Positions 56,619-64,000 of a stretch of 64,000 nt of DNA are shown piece by piece (within the stretch, counting starts at the first letter, position 1; each line of letters starts with the position of its first letter). The notes beneath the pieces were generated by a model, which saw nothing but the letters and a program-made list of their open reading frames with translations, did no database searches and was not told where the DNA came from. The DNA is from Oscillospiraceae bacterium (GTDB lineage: Bacteria > Bacillota > Clostridia > Oscillospirales > Ruminococcaceae): contig JAQXHC010000041.1 of the NCBI GenBank assembly GCA_029007035.1, positions 124,001-188,000 of the forward strand. The letters are read 5' to 3'. Made by a program: the position numbers and the translations under genes.

Positions 56619-58407
56619 TTTTTTCTCCTGTTCTGACTTCAATTGATTTATTCTTATTTTTGTATCCGTCCAGGTCAAGACTCCAGACTGAGTCTCCGTT
56701 ATCTGACTTCTCATCAAGCCTGAAACCGAACGAGCCGAAAAGCTCTGATACCATATTATTCTTCGCGGTTTTGAAATAGTATCCGATAATCCGTTTAATG
56801 CCTCTTTCTCGGCACTTTTCGGCAAGAGAGTCAAGCATTGCAAGCTCCATTCCGCGCTTGAGAATGCGGCAGCTCATAAGCCACAGTTCAATATGAAGCG
56901 TATCGCCCTCACAGCGTCCGATTACGACTGAGACAATACCGTTGTCACCGAATTTATCTGAAAGTCTGCCGCAGAGACGAATATGAGTGTCACTTTCTGC
57001 GATTTTCTCCATTTCTTTTTCGGTATACCGGCGAGTGGTCAGATTGAACTGATTGCTTTTGTTGGTCAGTTGTGTGATCCTTCCCAGCGCAAGTGGAGTG
57101 AAATCGCTGATTTCCGCTCTCATTTCAAGGCTGAGCAGGTATTCCGAATAGTCAGAATACCGTTTGCGGACTGCGGCGCGTTTTGCGTTTGCAGCATACA
57201 TTTCGCTTCGTTTAAGGTCATCGGCGGAAAGTGAGGTGATTTCAAAGTATCCGCTCCGGCTGAGCCTGTACATTGCCTCCTGAACCGAGGTCAGGTTAAT
57301 TACGGCGGTTTCGGGCAGCTGAGCTTTGATAATCTCACATTCGGCAGGATTGTCGTCTATGAAAACAAAGCTTTCCGTAAGGAGATTAAGCTCTTCGGCG
57401 GCAGATTCGATGTTTCTGTCTTTGCTGTCCCAGTTTGCCTTGATGCTGGCAAAATCATCGGGTTTCAGAATGCAGTCGGGGTGATTAAGTCCAAGAAGTG
57501 CGTTCTCCTCGTCGTTTTTGGAACAGACTGCAAGGAGTACACCATAGTTTTTATATTCTTTTACGAAGCTCTGAAACTCGGTGAATGACTGACCTACGGC
57601 GGTCTCATGTCCGATTTCAATGCCTTCTTGACCGTCATCGCCGATAACTCCGCCCCACAGGGTGTTATCAAGGTCAAGGTCGAGAACCTTTTTGTTCCTG
57701 CCGCAGATTGATTTTATTATGCAGGCAGCGCTGTAAGCGAGATCGGGAATTACATCGAGACTCATAGCGTATTTATAGAGATACCATGCTTCCGCGTCAT
57801 GCCATTTTTCAAGTCCGATGCAGGCGGAAAGGTAGCTGATGTCATTTATATAGAAACCGTTAATCTTTCTTGCGTAATCCGACATCATTACGTTCAGACG
57901 CGAGATAAAGGCGGATTTGCCATAATATCCCCAGCCGTCATAATTGCCGGACTGGCGGCACAGCGGAAGCTCAAAATTATTCTGAATTATAGGACAGGCA
58001 AACTTCTGTGCAATGCTCGTCCAGACCTGCTTGAACAGATCAAACTGAGCTTCGAGCCGTTCGTTTATCTGCTCCGGAGATTCGTCTGTGCGGTCGGGGA
58101 GCATAGTCAGATTCCGCGAAGTTGTGTGTATAAAAACAATATCGGGCGAGAACGAATCAAGCTTTTCCGAGCCGAAAACAGCATCCTCGTAAAACTTGTT
58201 ATAATCCGAGATGTAGAATTCCGGCTCAATGCCAGAATCAAGGAGAAAAAGCTCCAGCATTAACACAATGTCATCACAGGTCGAGCCGCCGAGAACGGCT
58301 ATTCTGCGTTTTATTCTTACCGAGCCGTCGGCGAGCAGTTCACGTCTGAGCTTTTTTCGGTTTTTGCGCAATAATTTTCCGTCAAATGGGTATAAGATCC
58401 TGTTCAT
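56605..58407 (-). CDS. FkbH-like HAD-IIIC / acyltransferase protein
   Basis: A 600-residue cytoplasmic protein. An N-terminal SGNH-like domain (about 30-220) is followed by a HAD-IIIC phosphatase domain with DLDLDNTLWGGVIGDDG (nucleophile Asp), CSKNDEENA and VFIDDNPAECE (about 240-400). A C-terminal GNAT-like domain (about 440-590) contains LTNKSNQFNLTTRRYTEKEM. FkbH homologues dephosphorylate 1,3-bisphosphoglycerate and load a glyceryl group onto an acyl carrier protein. The next gene is exactly such an ACP. This suggests that a glyceryl-type unit is made for the membrane acyltransferase encoded upstream. Confidence 0.9.
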   Translation of the reverse strand: MNRILYPFDGKLLRKNRKKLRRELLADGSVRIKRRIAVLGGSTCDDIVLMLELFLLDSGIEPEFYISDYNKFYEDAVFGSEKLDSFSPDIVFIHTTSRNLTMLPDRTDESPEQINERLEAQFDLFKQVWTSIAQKFACPIIQNNFELPLCRQSGNYDGWGYYGKSAFISRLNVMMSDYARKINGFYINDISYLSACIGLEKWHDAEAWYLYKYAMSLDVIPDLAYSAACIIKSICGRNKKVLDLDLDNTLWGGVIGDDGQEGIEIGHETAVGQSFTEFQSFVKEYKNYGVLLAVCSKNDEENALLGLNHPDCILKPDDFASIKANWDSKDRNIESAAEELNLLTESFVFIDDNPAECEIIKAQLPETAVINLTSVQEAMYRLSRSGYFEITSLSADDLKRSEMYAANAKRAAVRKRYSDYSEYLLSLEMRAEISDFTPLALGRITQLTNKSNQFNLTTRRYTEKEMEKIAESDTHIRLCGRLSDKFGDNGIVSVVIGRCEGDTLHIELWLMSCRILKRGMELAMLDSLAEKCRERGIKRIIGYYFKTAKNNMVSELFGSFGFRLDEKSDNGDSVWSLDLDGYKNKNKSIEVRTGEKNEQK

Positions 58408-58416
58408 GGCGACTCC

Positions 58417-59835
58417 TTAACGTGTTCTGTTGACTTCAAGATAATCGTGGTTTACGCCCACAGCCGAGAAAGTACACATTGAGAAAAGCAGATCGGTTGC
58501 TCCGACATCCTTACAGAACTGAACAGCATTCAGGTCGAAATAACGCAAATCGCAGAGATAGATGTTCTCAAACGAGCTTGTCAGTACAGGAAGCAGGGCA
58601 TTGCCGTAGCTGTCCTTGAAGATGACCAGTGTACGTCCGTTTTTGCAGCTTGTGCTGACATGAGTGATCTGTTCATCACCGCCGAATACCATATAGTAGC
58701 TTGAATTGGACATATTAGCCGGATTGAGGAGCAGACTGCAGTTCTCGGTCGGATTTTGGAAAGATGTATTATATCGGGTAACATTTACTTCGGTTTTAGG
58801 CTCATAGTAGATGAACTGCTCGGGATTGTTCAGCAGAGCGGAGCTTTTCGTATATCCGTAAAGCGTACCTACATAGCCTTCAAGAGTAATTTCATTGTAG
58901 CTGCTTATGGGAGCAAAGTCCACTCCTGCCACACGGGCAAATTCCTCGGCTGCATAGAAAGCTCCGAGAGGCTGCCAGTGATGATCTGTACGGCTGTAAA
59001 TTTTTTCCTTTTTGTGGAAAAGCAGTGCAGTGTAAGCATCGACCGGAGTAACGTTCACAAGAGCGGAGTTGATGTTGTCAATATTGTCTTTTTCGCTGGC
59101 TGTGAGGTTCTGGTAATTTTCGGGCAGATAGTACGAAACGGGAGTCGGACAGACCATTGAATAAACGTTGACGTTATCGCCGAGATCACGTTTGTATGCG
59201 TTGAGCGATTCAGCGTATTCGATCCCGTTTTTCTTGCCGCCGCCAAAGAGCATTATGCCTCTGTTATCGACAATTACAATACCGTCGGAGATTTCTCCGT
59301 TAGCCTCGGGATTTTTGTTGTCCGGAATAGTTGTAGAGGTAACAGCGGCAGTAGTTGTTTCGGTTACAGCTGTGGTGACTTCGGCTGCATCTGTTTGATG
59401 CGCTTCGGTTGTTGAAACGGTAGTTGCCGGTTCGGTAGGAGGAACTGCTGCCGTATCGTCGTCATCTTCATTGCTGTAGGTTTTTCCGATTATAATAATT
59501 CCGTCATCGCCGTACGACATACCTTTGAGCGGAAGAATATGCGACGAAATAAAAGCTTTTATTTCGCTGCGGTTATGAACCGTATCGTCGTAGTAATCAG
59601 CGATCGCGGAGGTGTATTCGCCTTTAAAATACGACGAAAGAGAAAACTTTGGAAATTTTGTAAGATTGCGGTTTTCTTCATTGGAGACGGTTTCTCGCTT
59701 AAAAAAGAGCAGATAGACGAAACCAAAAATGAAGACAAGTGATATGACGAGAATATTAACAGCGGCAAGAATCCGCGTGATTTTTCTTCTGCGGCGCTTT
59801 TCGTCAAAGCTGAGCTTATCGGTATTTTCAGACAT
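58417..59835 (-). CDS. DHHW/AlgX-like acetyltransferase-associated membrane protein
   Basis: A 472-residue protein with one N-terminal transmembrane helix (about 22-45) and an extracellular SGNH-like domain of the DHHW/AlgJ-AlgX type. The key block SRTDHHWQPLGAFYAAEEFAR (in outline) gives the family its name, and TLVIFKDSYGNALLPVL carries the probable nucleophile Ser. Between about 125 and 175 there is a Thr/Val/Ala-rich linker (TTAVTETTTAAVT). It follows the MBOAT gene and precedes FkbH. MBOAT-DHHW pairs transfer acyl groups onto extracellular polysaccharides. Confidence 0.9.
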   Translation of the reverse strand: MSENTDKLSFDEKRRRRKITRILAAVNILVISLVFIFGFVYLLFFKRETVSNEENRNLTKFPKFSLSSYFKGEYTSAIADYYDDTVHNRSEIKAFISSHILPLKGMSYGDDGIIIIGKTYSNEDDDDTAAVPPTEPATTVSTTEAHQTDAAEVTTAVTETTTAAVTSTTIPDNKNPEANGEISDGIVIVDNRGIMLFGGGKKNGIEYAESLNAYKRDLGDNVNVYSMVCPTPVSYYLPENYQNLTASEKDNIDNINSALVNVTPVDAYTALLFHKKEKIYSRTDHHWQPLGAFYAAEEFARVAGVDFAPISSYNEITLEGYVGTLYGYTKSSALLNNPEQFIYYEPKTEVNVTRYNTSFQNPTENCSLLLNPANMSNSSYYMVFGGDEQITHVSTSCKNGRTLVIFKDSYGNALLPVLTSSFENIYLCDLRYFDLNAVQFCKDVGATDLLFSMCTFSAVGVNHDYLEVNRTR

Positions 59836-59869
59836 TTTCAGGACCTCGGTGAATATGGATTTTTAATTA

Positions 59870-61270
59870 TCAGAAACGGAAATAAAGGAACGGATTTGTG
59901 GTCGCGTCAACAAGCATAATACTGCTCAGAATCAGCAGAACTGCGCAGGCAAGCGTTCCGGCAGCTGAAGCTGCGGACTTCAGGGCAAACGATTTGTCCC
60001 CGAGCTTTTTTATACCCTCTAAAATCGGGAAACAGCAGACTACGGCTGCAATCAGCAGATAAACATTGTTAACGACTGAAATTTTATCCGACATCGAGAT
60101 AAATCCGTTTCCGCCGAAGCCAAAGCAGGCTTTGAAGAACCGTCCGAGTTTTCCGAGATCCTCGAAATAAAAGATTCCGAAGCCGAGTATAATAACAAGC
60201 TTGCTGTAAATATGCCTGATTACAATGGGGATTTTCTTCATCCGTTTTTTTCCTATGAGCATTTCTGCAAAGACGAATAAACCGTAATAAAGTCCCCATA
60301 TTATGAAGTTCCAGCTTGCGCCGTGCCAGATTCCTGTGCAAAGCCATACCAGAAAGAGTCCGCCATATTTTCTGCGCTTTCCGAAAATCGGGATATACAG
60401 CAGATAATCGCGGAAAAATGTGCTGAGTGAAATATGCCACCTCTGCCAGAATTCCGTAATGTCCCTGCACATAAACGGGTGGCGGAAGTTCTCGTCAAAA
60501 TGGAAGCCGAAAACGCGTCCGAGACCGATAGCAATGTCGGAATAACCGGAAAAATCAAAGTAAATCTGCATTCCGTAGACAGCTGCGCCGTACCATGCGC
60601 CGATAACCGAGGAGCTTCCGATATTGTCAAGAATATTCGATGCGATTTCGCTGAGCTGATTGGCAATCAGAACTTTTTTCGACAGACCGAGGATTATTCT
60701 GCTCAGACCGTTTGAAAGGTCGCTGACCGATGTGCGGCGGTTTTCGATTTCCTTTTCGATAGTACTGTAGCGGACGATCGGACCGGCAACGAGCTGTGGG
60801 AACAGTGACAGATACAGCAGGAAATTTTTGAAGCTTTTCTGCGGCTGAACCTTTTCCCAGCTGCAGTCGATTATGTATGATATGGTCTGGAACGTGTAAA
60901 AGCTGATTCCGATAGGCAGGGAGATGTCGGGCACAGGCAGGCTGGCATGAAAAAAGGTGTTGATATTTTCTGCAATAAAGCCGCTGTATTTGAATATGCC
61001 GAGCATGAGCAGATCATAAAAGACGGCAATGAAAGCTGAAAAGCTTCCAAGAAAACGCCCTTTGAACCTGCCAATGAGGAGACCGCATCCGTAGTTTACC
61101 GCTGCACTTAAAAGCATAAGGAAAACATACATCGGCTCGCCCCAGGCATAAAAAATCAACGAGAAAATAACAAGCACCGTGTTTTTGTGTTTAATTTTAC
61201 CTGCCGCCGCATAGGAGATTATGCACAGAGGCAGAAAGAGATAGAGAAAGAAAAGCCGAGAGAAAACCAT
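59870..61270 (-). CDS. MBOAT-family membrane O-acyltransferase
   Basis: Polytopic membrane enzyme, 466 residues, of the AlgI/DltB type. It moves an acyl group across the membrane to a surface polymer. Characteristic parts are LFLPLCIISYAAAG near the start, LPIGISFYTFQTISYIID, FRHPFMCRDITEFWQRWHISLSTFFRDYLLYIP (conserved in MBOATs), and WLCTGIWHGASWNFIIWG with the catalytic His. It is first in an operon of five genes (MBOAT, DHHW, FkbH, ACP, phosphoesterase). Its promoter region is AT-rich and not clear: TTGACA lies at 61433-61428 but has a poor -10 box. Confidence 0.92.
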   Translation of the reverse strand: MVFSRLFFLYLFLPLCIISYAAAGKIKHKNTVLVIFSLIFYAWGEPMYVFLMLLSAAVNYGCGLLIGRFKGRFLGSFSAFIAVFYDLLMLGIFKYSGFIAENINTFFHASLPVPDISLPIGISFYTFQTISYIIDCSWEKVQPQKSFKNFLLYLSLFPQLVAGPIVRYSTIEKEIENRRTSVSDLSNGLSRIILGLSKKVLIANQLSEIASNILDNIGSSSVIGAWYGAAVYGMQIYFDFSGYSDIAIGLGRVFGFHFDENFRHPFMCRDITEFWQRWHISLSTFFRDYLLYIPIFGKRRKYGGLFLVWLCTGIWHGASWNFIIWGLYYGLFVFAEMLIGKKRMKKIPIVIRHIYSKLVIILGFGIFYFEDLGKLGRFFKACFGFGGNGFISMSDKISVVNNVYLLIAAVVCCFPILEGIKKLGDKSFALKSAASAAGTLACAVLLILSSIMLVDATTNPFLYFRF

Positions 61271-61690
61271 TTTGATACCGCCTTAATTTTGTTCTTTGTT
61301 CTTGTTTGCTGAGTTAATTTATCTTTATCTTACAGCAGCTATTTTGTTTATATTTATATCTTTTTGTTTAACGGATTAAAAATATACAGCCGCAAGAAAG
61401 CAAGGCGGTAGCAATAAAAAATACAGTTGTCAAGTTTTTACAGATTTAAGCAATATATAATATGTAAAATGTACATAATGCAGTGAAAATAAAAAGAAAA
61501 TACATTTTACAAGAGGTATATTGTAAAATCTATATTGTTTACTATTTCATTATACACCAATAGAAATTTAATTGCAATAGAAAAAAATCAACTTTTGCTG
61601 AAAAAACGCTTAAAAGCAAAATTTCGGCGTATGTTACAAAAATTAAATATAATACTCGGTGTTTTTTATGAATTTTTGTTCGGAGACAGT
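61271..61690. other. AT-rich intergenic region with inverted and direct TGTAAAAT repeats
   Basis: About 420 bases without a credible gene. It holds an 11-bp perfect inverted repeat, TGTAAAATGTA (61463-61473) and TACATTTTACA (61501-61511), and a third partial copy TGTAAAAT at 61522-61529. A minus-strand TTGACA lies at 61433-61428. It is the upstream region of the MBOAT operon. Regulatory meaning is inference. Confidence 0.45.
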
Positions 61691-61732
61691 AAAAAATCCG
61701 CACACTTGTTCTTATAACAAATGTGCGGATTT
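61691..61732 (-). terminator. Terminator of the dnaG-rpoD operon
   Basis: A 16- to 17-bp stem with one mismatch (61694-61710 with 61716-61732), 5-base loop and a T-run on the minus strand (61696-61691). It lies about 30 bases beyond the rpoD stop. Confidence 0.9.
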
Positions 61733-61762
61733 GCTTATATGGAATATGTATCCGAGCTTTAA

Positions 61763-62845
61763 TCAGTCAAGAAAATCCTTGACCTTTTTGCTTCTGCTCG
61801 GATGACGGAGCTTTCTGAGCGCCTTGGCTTCAATCTGTCTGATACGCTCGCGGGTCACGTCAAAACGCTGACCGACCTCCTCAAGAGTGCGTGACTTGCC
61901 GTCCTCAAGACCAAAACGGAGCTTGAGTACTTTTGCTTCGCGGTCAGTAAGAGTCGCAAGCACTTCGTTAAGCTGCTCCTTCAGGAGGGTATGGGATGCG
62001 GCTTCAGCAGGAGCGGGAGCATCGTCATCCGGGATAAAGTCACCGAGGTGGCTGTCTTCTTCCTCACCAATTGGAGTTTCAAGAGATACGGGGTCCTGTG
62101 CAATTCGCATGATCTCGCGAACCTTGTCCACGGGCATTTCAAGCTTTTCTGCAATTTCTTCGGGGCTGGGGTCGTGACCGTTTTCGTGCAGGAGCTGGCT
62201 TGAAATTTTTTTAACCTTAGTGATAGTCTCAACCATGTGTACAGGGATACGAATAGTTCTTGCCTGGTCGGCAATAGCGCGTGTTATTGCCTGACGAATC
62301 CACCATGTGGCATAGGTTGAGAACTTGAATCCTTTAGTGTAGTCGAATTTTTCAACAGCCTTGATAAGACCGAGGTTACCCTCCTGAATGAGGTCGAGGA
62401 ACTGCATACCGCGTCCGACATATTTCTTGGCAATGCTTACCACGAGTCGGAGATTGGCTTCGGACAGTCTTTTTCTCGCATATGGATCTCCTGTTGCCAT
62501 TCGCTGGGCAAGCTCAATTTCCTCTTCAGGAGTGAGCAGAGGAACACGTCCGATTTCCTTTAAATAGATTTTAACCGGGTCATCGATTGCGATTCCCTCG
62601 GTAGACAAAGCCATTTCGAGATCGTCGGTCATAGTGGAATCGAGACCTATTTTGAGGTCGTTGTCAATGTTCATGTCCTCAATGATTTCTATGTTCAGAC
62701 TTTCGCAGTTGTCGTAGAAGGAGTTAAGCTGCTCCACATCGAAATCAAGGTCTTCAAGAGCGTCGGTAATTTCTTTTGTGGTGAGTTTTCCTGTGGATTT
62801 ACCCTGCTCAAGCAGAGTATCAACTGTAGTTTTTTTGTTTTCCAT
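61763..62845 (-). CDS. rpoD: Primary sigma factor (sigma-70/sigma-A)
   Basis: Main RNA polymerase sigma factor, 360 residues, short region 1.1 as usual in Firmicutes. Region 1.2 contains [16 protein letters not shown]. Region 2 reads [57 protein letters not shown] in outline and recognises the -10 box. Region 3 has [10 protein letters not shown]. Region 4 has [39 protein letters not shown], which recognises the -35 box. The TTGACA/TATAAT promoters found across the window fit this factor. It follows dnaG by 12 bases, the common macromolecular-synthesis arrangement. Confidence 0.98.
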   Translation of the reverse strand: MENKKTTVDTLLEQGKSTGKLTTKEITDALEDLDFDVEQLNSFYDNCESLNIEIIEDMNIDNDLKIGLDSTMTDDLEMALSTEGIAIDDPVKIYLKEIGRVPLLTPEEEIELAQRMATGDPYARKRLSEANLRLVVSIAKKYVGRGMQFLDLIQEGNLGLIKAVEKFDYTKGFKFSTYATWWIRQAITRAIADQARTIRIPVHMVETITKVKKISSQLLHENGHDPSPEEIAEKLEMPVDKVREIMRIAQDPVSLETPIGEEEDSHLGDFIPDDDAPAPAEAASHTLLKEQLNEVLATLTDREAKVLKLRFGLEDGKSRTLEEVGQRFDVTRERIRQIEAKALRKLRHPSRSKKVKDFLD

Positions 62846-62857
62846 AGAATTATCCTC

Positions 62858-64000
62858 CTATTTTTTGCCCTTGGATCTGAAAAGATCCAGAAGCTCGTCG
62901 TTGCTTATTTCATTTTCCCCGTCGGATTTCGGCTTGTAACTTTTCAGTACATTCACGCAGTCGGAAAAAACCTCAGGGTTTATATCAAAATCCTTGTTAT
63001 TAGCCGTTATACCGATTATTTTACCCATTTCTTCGGCAGAAAACTCATCGGCAAGCAGCGAAATCGTAAATTTTTCGCAGTTTTTCATTTTGTCCAGAAG
63101 AGCAGAGTAGACTTTTTTGTTGAAAGCTGTCACAAAAATGTCCGGCGGAGCTTTATTTTCAATTTCGGAATAGTCCTCGGTATTGCGCATCAGATAGCAG
63201 ATTATATTCTCTTCCGCCTTGGATTCTCTGCGTAATTTTGCTCCTTCGGGATTTACTCCGTCGCGGATATACGTTGCAGCAGCTTTGATATTCCGCCATT
63301 CCTGTTTTTTTTCAAACTGCTTGTTTTTTTTCAGAATACTGTCGATATGCGTTTTAAGGACCTGAACAGGAATATCACATTTCGACGCGGTCCGGGATAT
63401 ATAAACCTCACGCTCCAGCGGCGATTCAATTCCCGCAAGCACTGAAGAAGTCCGTTTCAGCAGCTCAACTCTACCTGCTTCTGTTGAAAGGTCAAGTCCG
63501 TTTTCGCATTTGTCAAGCATGAAATCGTTGGCGTCGGAAGAACCGTCAAGGAGCATACGAAACCGGATTGCACCGAATTTTTTTATGTATTCGTCAGGGT
63601 CCTTTGCACCCTCCATTCGGATGATCCTGGTTTTGAGACCTACCTCCGAAAAGTGGTTAATTGCCTTTCTCGTTGCGTTCTGACCGGCATTATCGCTGTC
63701 ATAGGCAATTATAACTTCATCGGCATAGTGGCTGATAAGACGTGCTTGTTCAGGCGTTATTGCGGTTCCCAGCGTTGCGACCACGTTGTCGAAGCCTGCC
63801 TGATTCACAGCGATTACGTCCATATAGCCTTCGCATAGTATAATCCGCTTTGTTCCGGCATTTTTTGCGAAGTTCATCGAGAACAGATTGTTACCCTTGT
63901 CAAATACCGGCGTTTTGGCTGTATTGAGGTATTTCGGCTGCGAGCTGTCAAGAACCCTTCCGCCAAATCCGATTATGTTTCCGCGGAGATCGACAATTGG
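62858..64000 (-). CDS. dnaG: DNA primase, C-terminal part (5' end outside window)
   Basis: Makes RNA primers at the replication fork. The frame is open to the window edge (the first residues seen are PIVDLRGNIIGFGGRVLD), so the N-terminal zinc domain is missing. The TOPRIM motif region reads RIILCEGYMDVIAVNQAGFDNVVATLGTAIT, then ADEVIIAYDSDNAGQ with the metal-binding Asp pair. The helicase-interacting C-terminal region follows. An internal ATG at 63877 is not the real start. It is immediately upstream of rpoD. Confidence 0.97.
   Translation of the reverse strand, partial: PIVDLRGNIIGFGGRVLDSSQPKYLNTAKTPVFDKGNNLFSMNFAKNAGTKRIILCEGYMDVIAVNQAGFDNVVATLGTAITPEQARLISHYADEVIIAYDSDNAGQNATRKAINHFSEVGLKTRIIRMEGAKDPDEYIKKFGAIRFRMLLDGSSDANDFMLDKCENGLDLSTEAGRVELLKRTSSVLAGIESPLEREVYISRTASKCDIPVQVLKTHIDSILKKNKQFEKKQEWRNIKAAATYIRDGVNPEGAKLRRESKAEENIICYLMRNTEDYSEIENKAPPDIFVTAFNKKVYSALLDKMKNCEKFTISLLADEFSAEEMGKIIGITANNKDFDINPEVFSDCVNVLKSYKPKSDGENEISNDELLDLFRSKGKK

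Noticed and set aside
61535-61717. 60-codon + strand frame in the intergenic region before rpoD
   Set aside because: It has no ribosome binding site, is AT-rich and runs into the rpoD terminator.

Overview
The window looks like chromosomal DNA from a cellulosome-forming Ruminococcus-type gut or rumen Firmicute (Oscillospiraceae). The reasons are Gram-positive-style promoters and strong GGAGG ribosome binding sites, Firmicute-specific families (IreB, DUF1836, DUF1540, ECF transporters, meso-DAP dehydrogenase), and three secreted proteins with type I dockerin sequences of Ruminococcus character. No rRNA, tRNA, CRISPR array, phage or transposase gene was seen. Most of the sequence is ordinary dense coding DNA in compact, overlapping operons.

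Layout. 1-6215 (+): the end of ileS, then lspA, an RluA-type pseudouridine synthase, a Cof-type HAD phosphatase, a lipoprotein and a split transketolase, closed by a clear terminator. 6224-9963 (+): hpt with a long leader, followed 6 bases later by a large dockerin protein. 9954-14571 (-): a DMT permease pair and a zinc uptake operon (zur-znuA-znuC-znuB), with a 27-base perfect palindrome next to the promoter. 14724-17747 (-): an ABC exporter of the bacitracin/lantibiotic type with an accessory protein. 17990-22159 (+): sugar ABC uptake (binding protein and two permeases, no ATPase) plus a GH105 glycosidase. 22212-28425 (-): an ECF transporter operon whose first two genes encode proteins resembling the two domains of animal intrinsic factor/transcobalamin. 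One of these carries a dockerin, and the operon is preceded by a cobalamin-riboswitch-like leader. This is the most interesting system in the window. 28509-32951 (+): an ABC-F protein, ddh, an Sm-like small protein and a barnase-like lipoprotein with its barstar. 33062-34795 (-): a dockerin CE2-type esterase.

35107-38552 (+): a flippase, a DUF1836 regulator with an operator-like palindrome, a glycine-zipper membrane protein, an SPFH protein and a 23-codon peptide gene. 38722-40350 (-): polysaccharide deacetylase, ireB and DUF1540. 40701-42614 (+): an anchored protein with an Asp/Tyr/Trp repeat tail. 42688-48147 (-): a DUF308 protein and a MoxR/DUF58/transglutaminase cluster. 48637-50220 (+): a cytoplasmic GH13 enzyme fused to DUF1653. 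50307-55213 (-): an LCP cell-wall ligase with a tandem-repeat N-terminus, a degenerate P-type ATPase-like protein and rlmB. 55511-61270 (-): an MBOAT/DHHW/FkbH/ACP/phosphoesterase operon that probably modifies a surface polymer. 61763-64000 (-): dnaG-rpoD.

How the genes fit together: the secreted dockerin proteins, the pectin-type sugar uptake operon and GH105 point to a plant fibre degrader. The ECF operon suggests that the same cellulosome machinery may also be used to hold a cobalamin-capture protein. Wall housekeeping (ddh, LCP, deacetylase, MBOAT operon, flippase) fills much of the rest. Function calls rest on recognised motifs and gene order only; no database search was possible.
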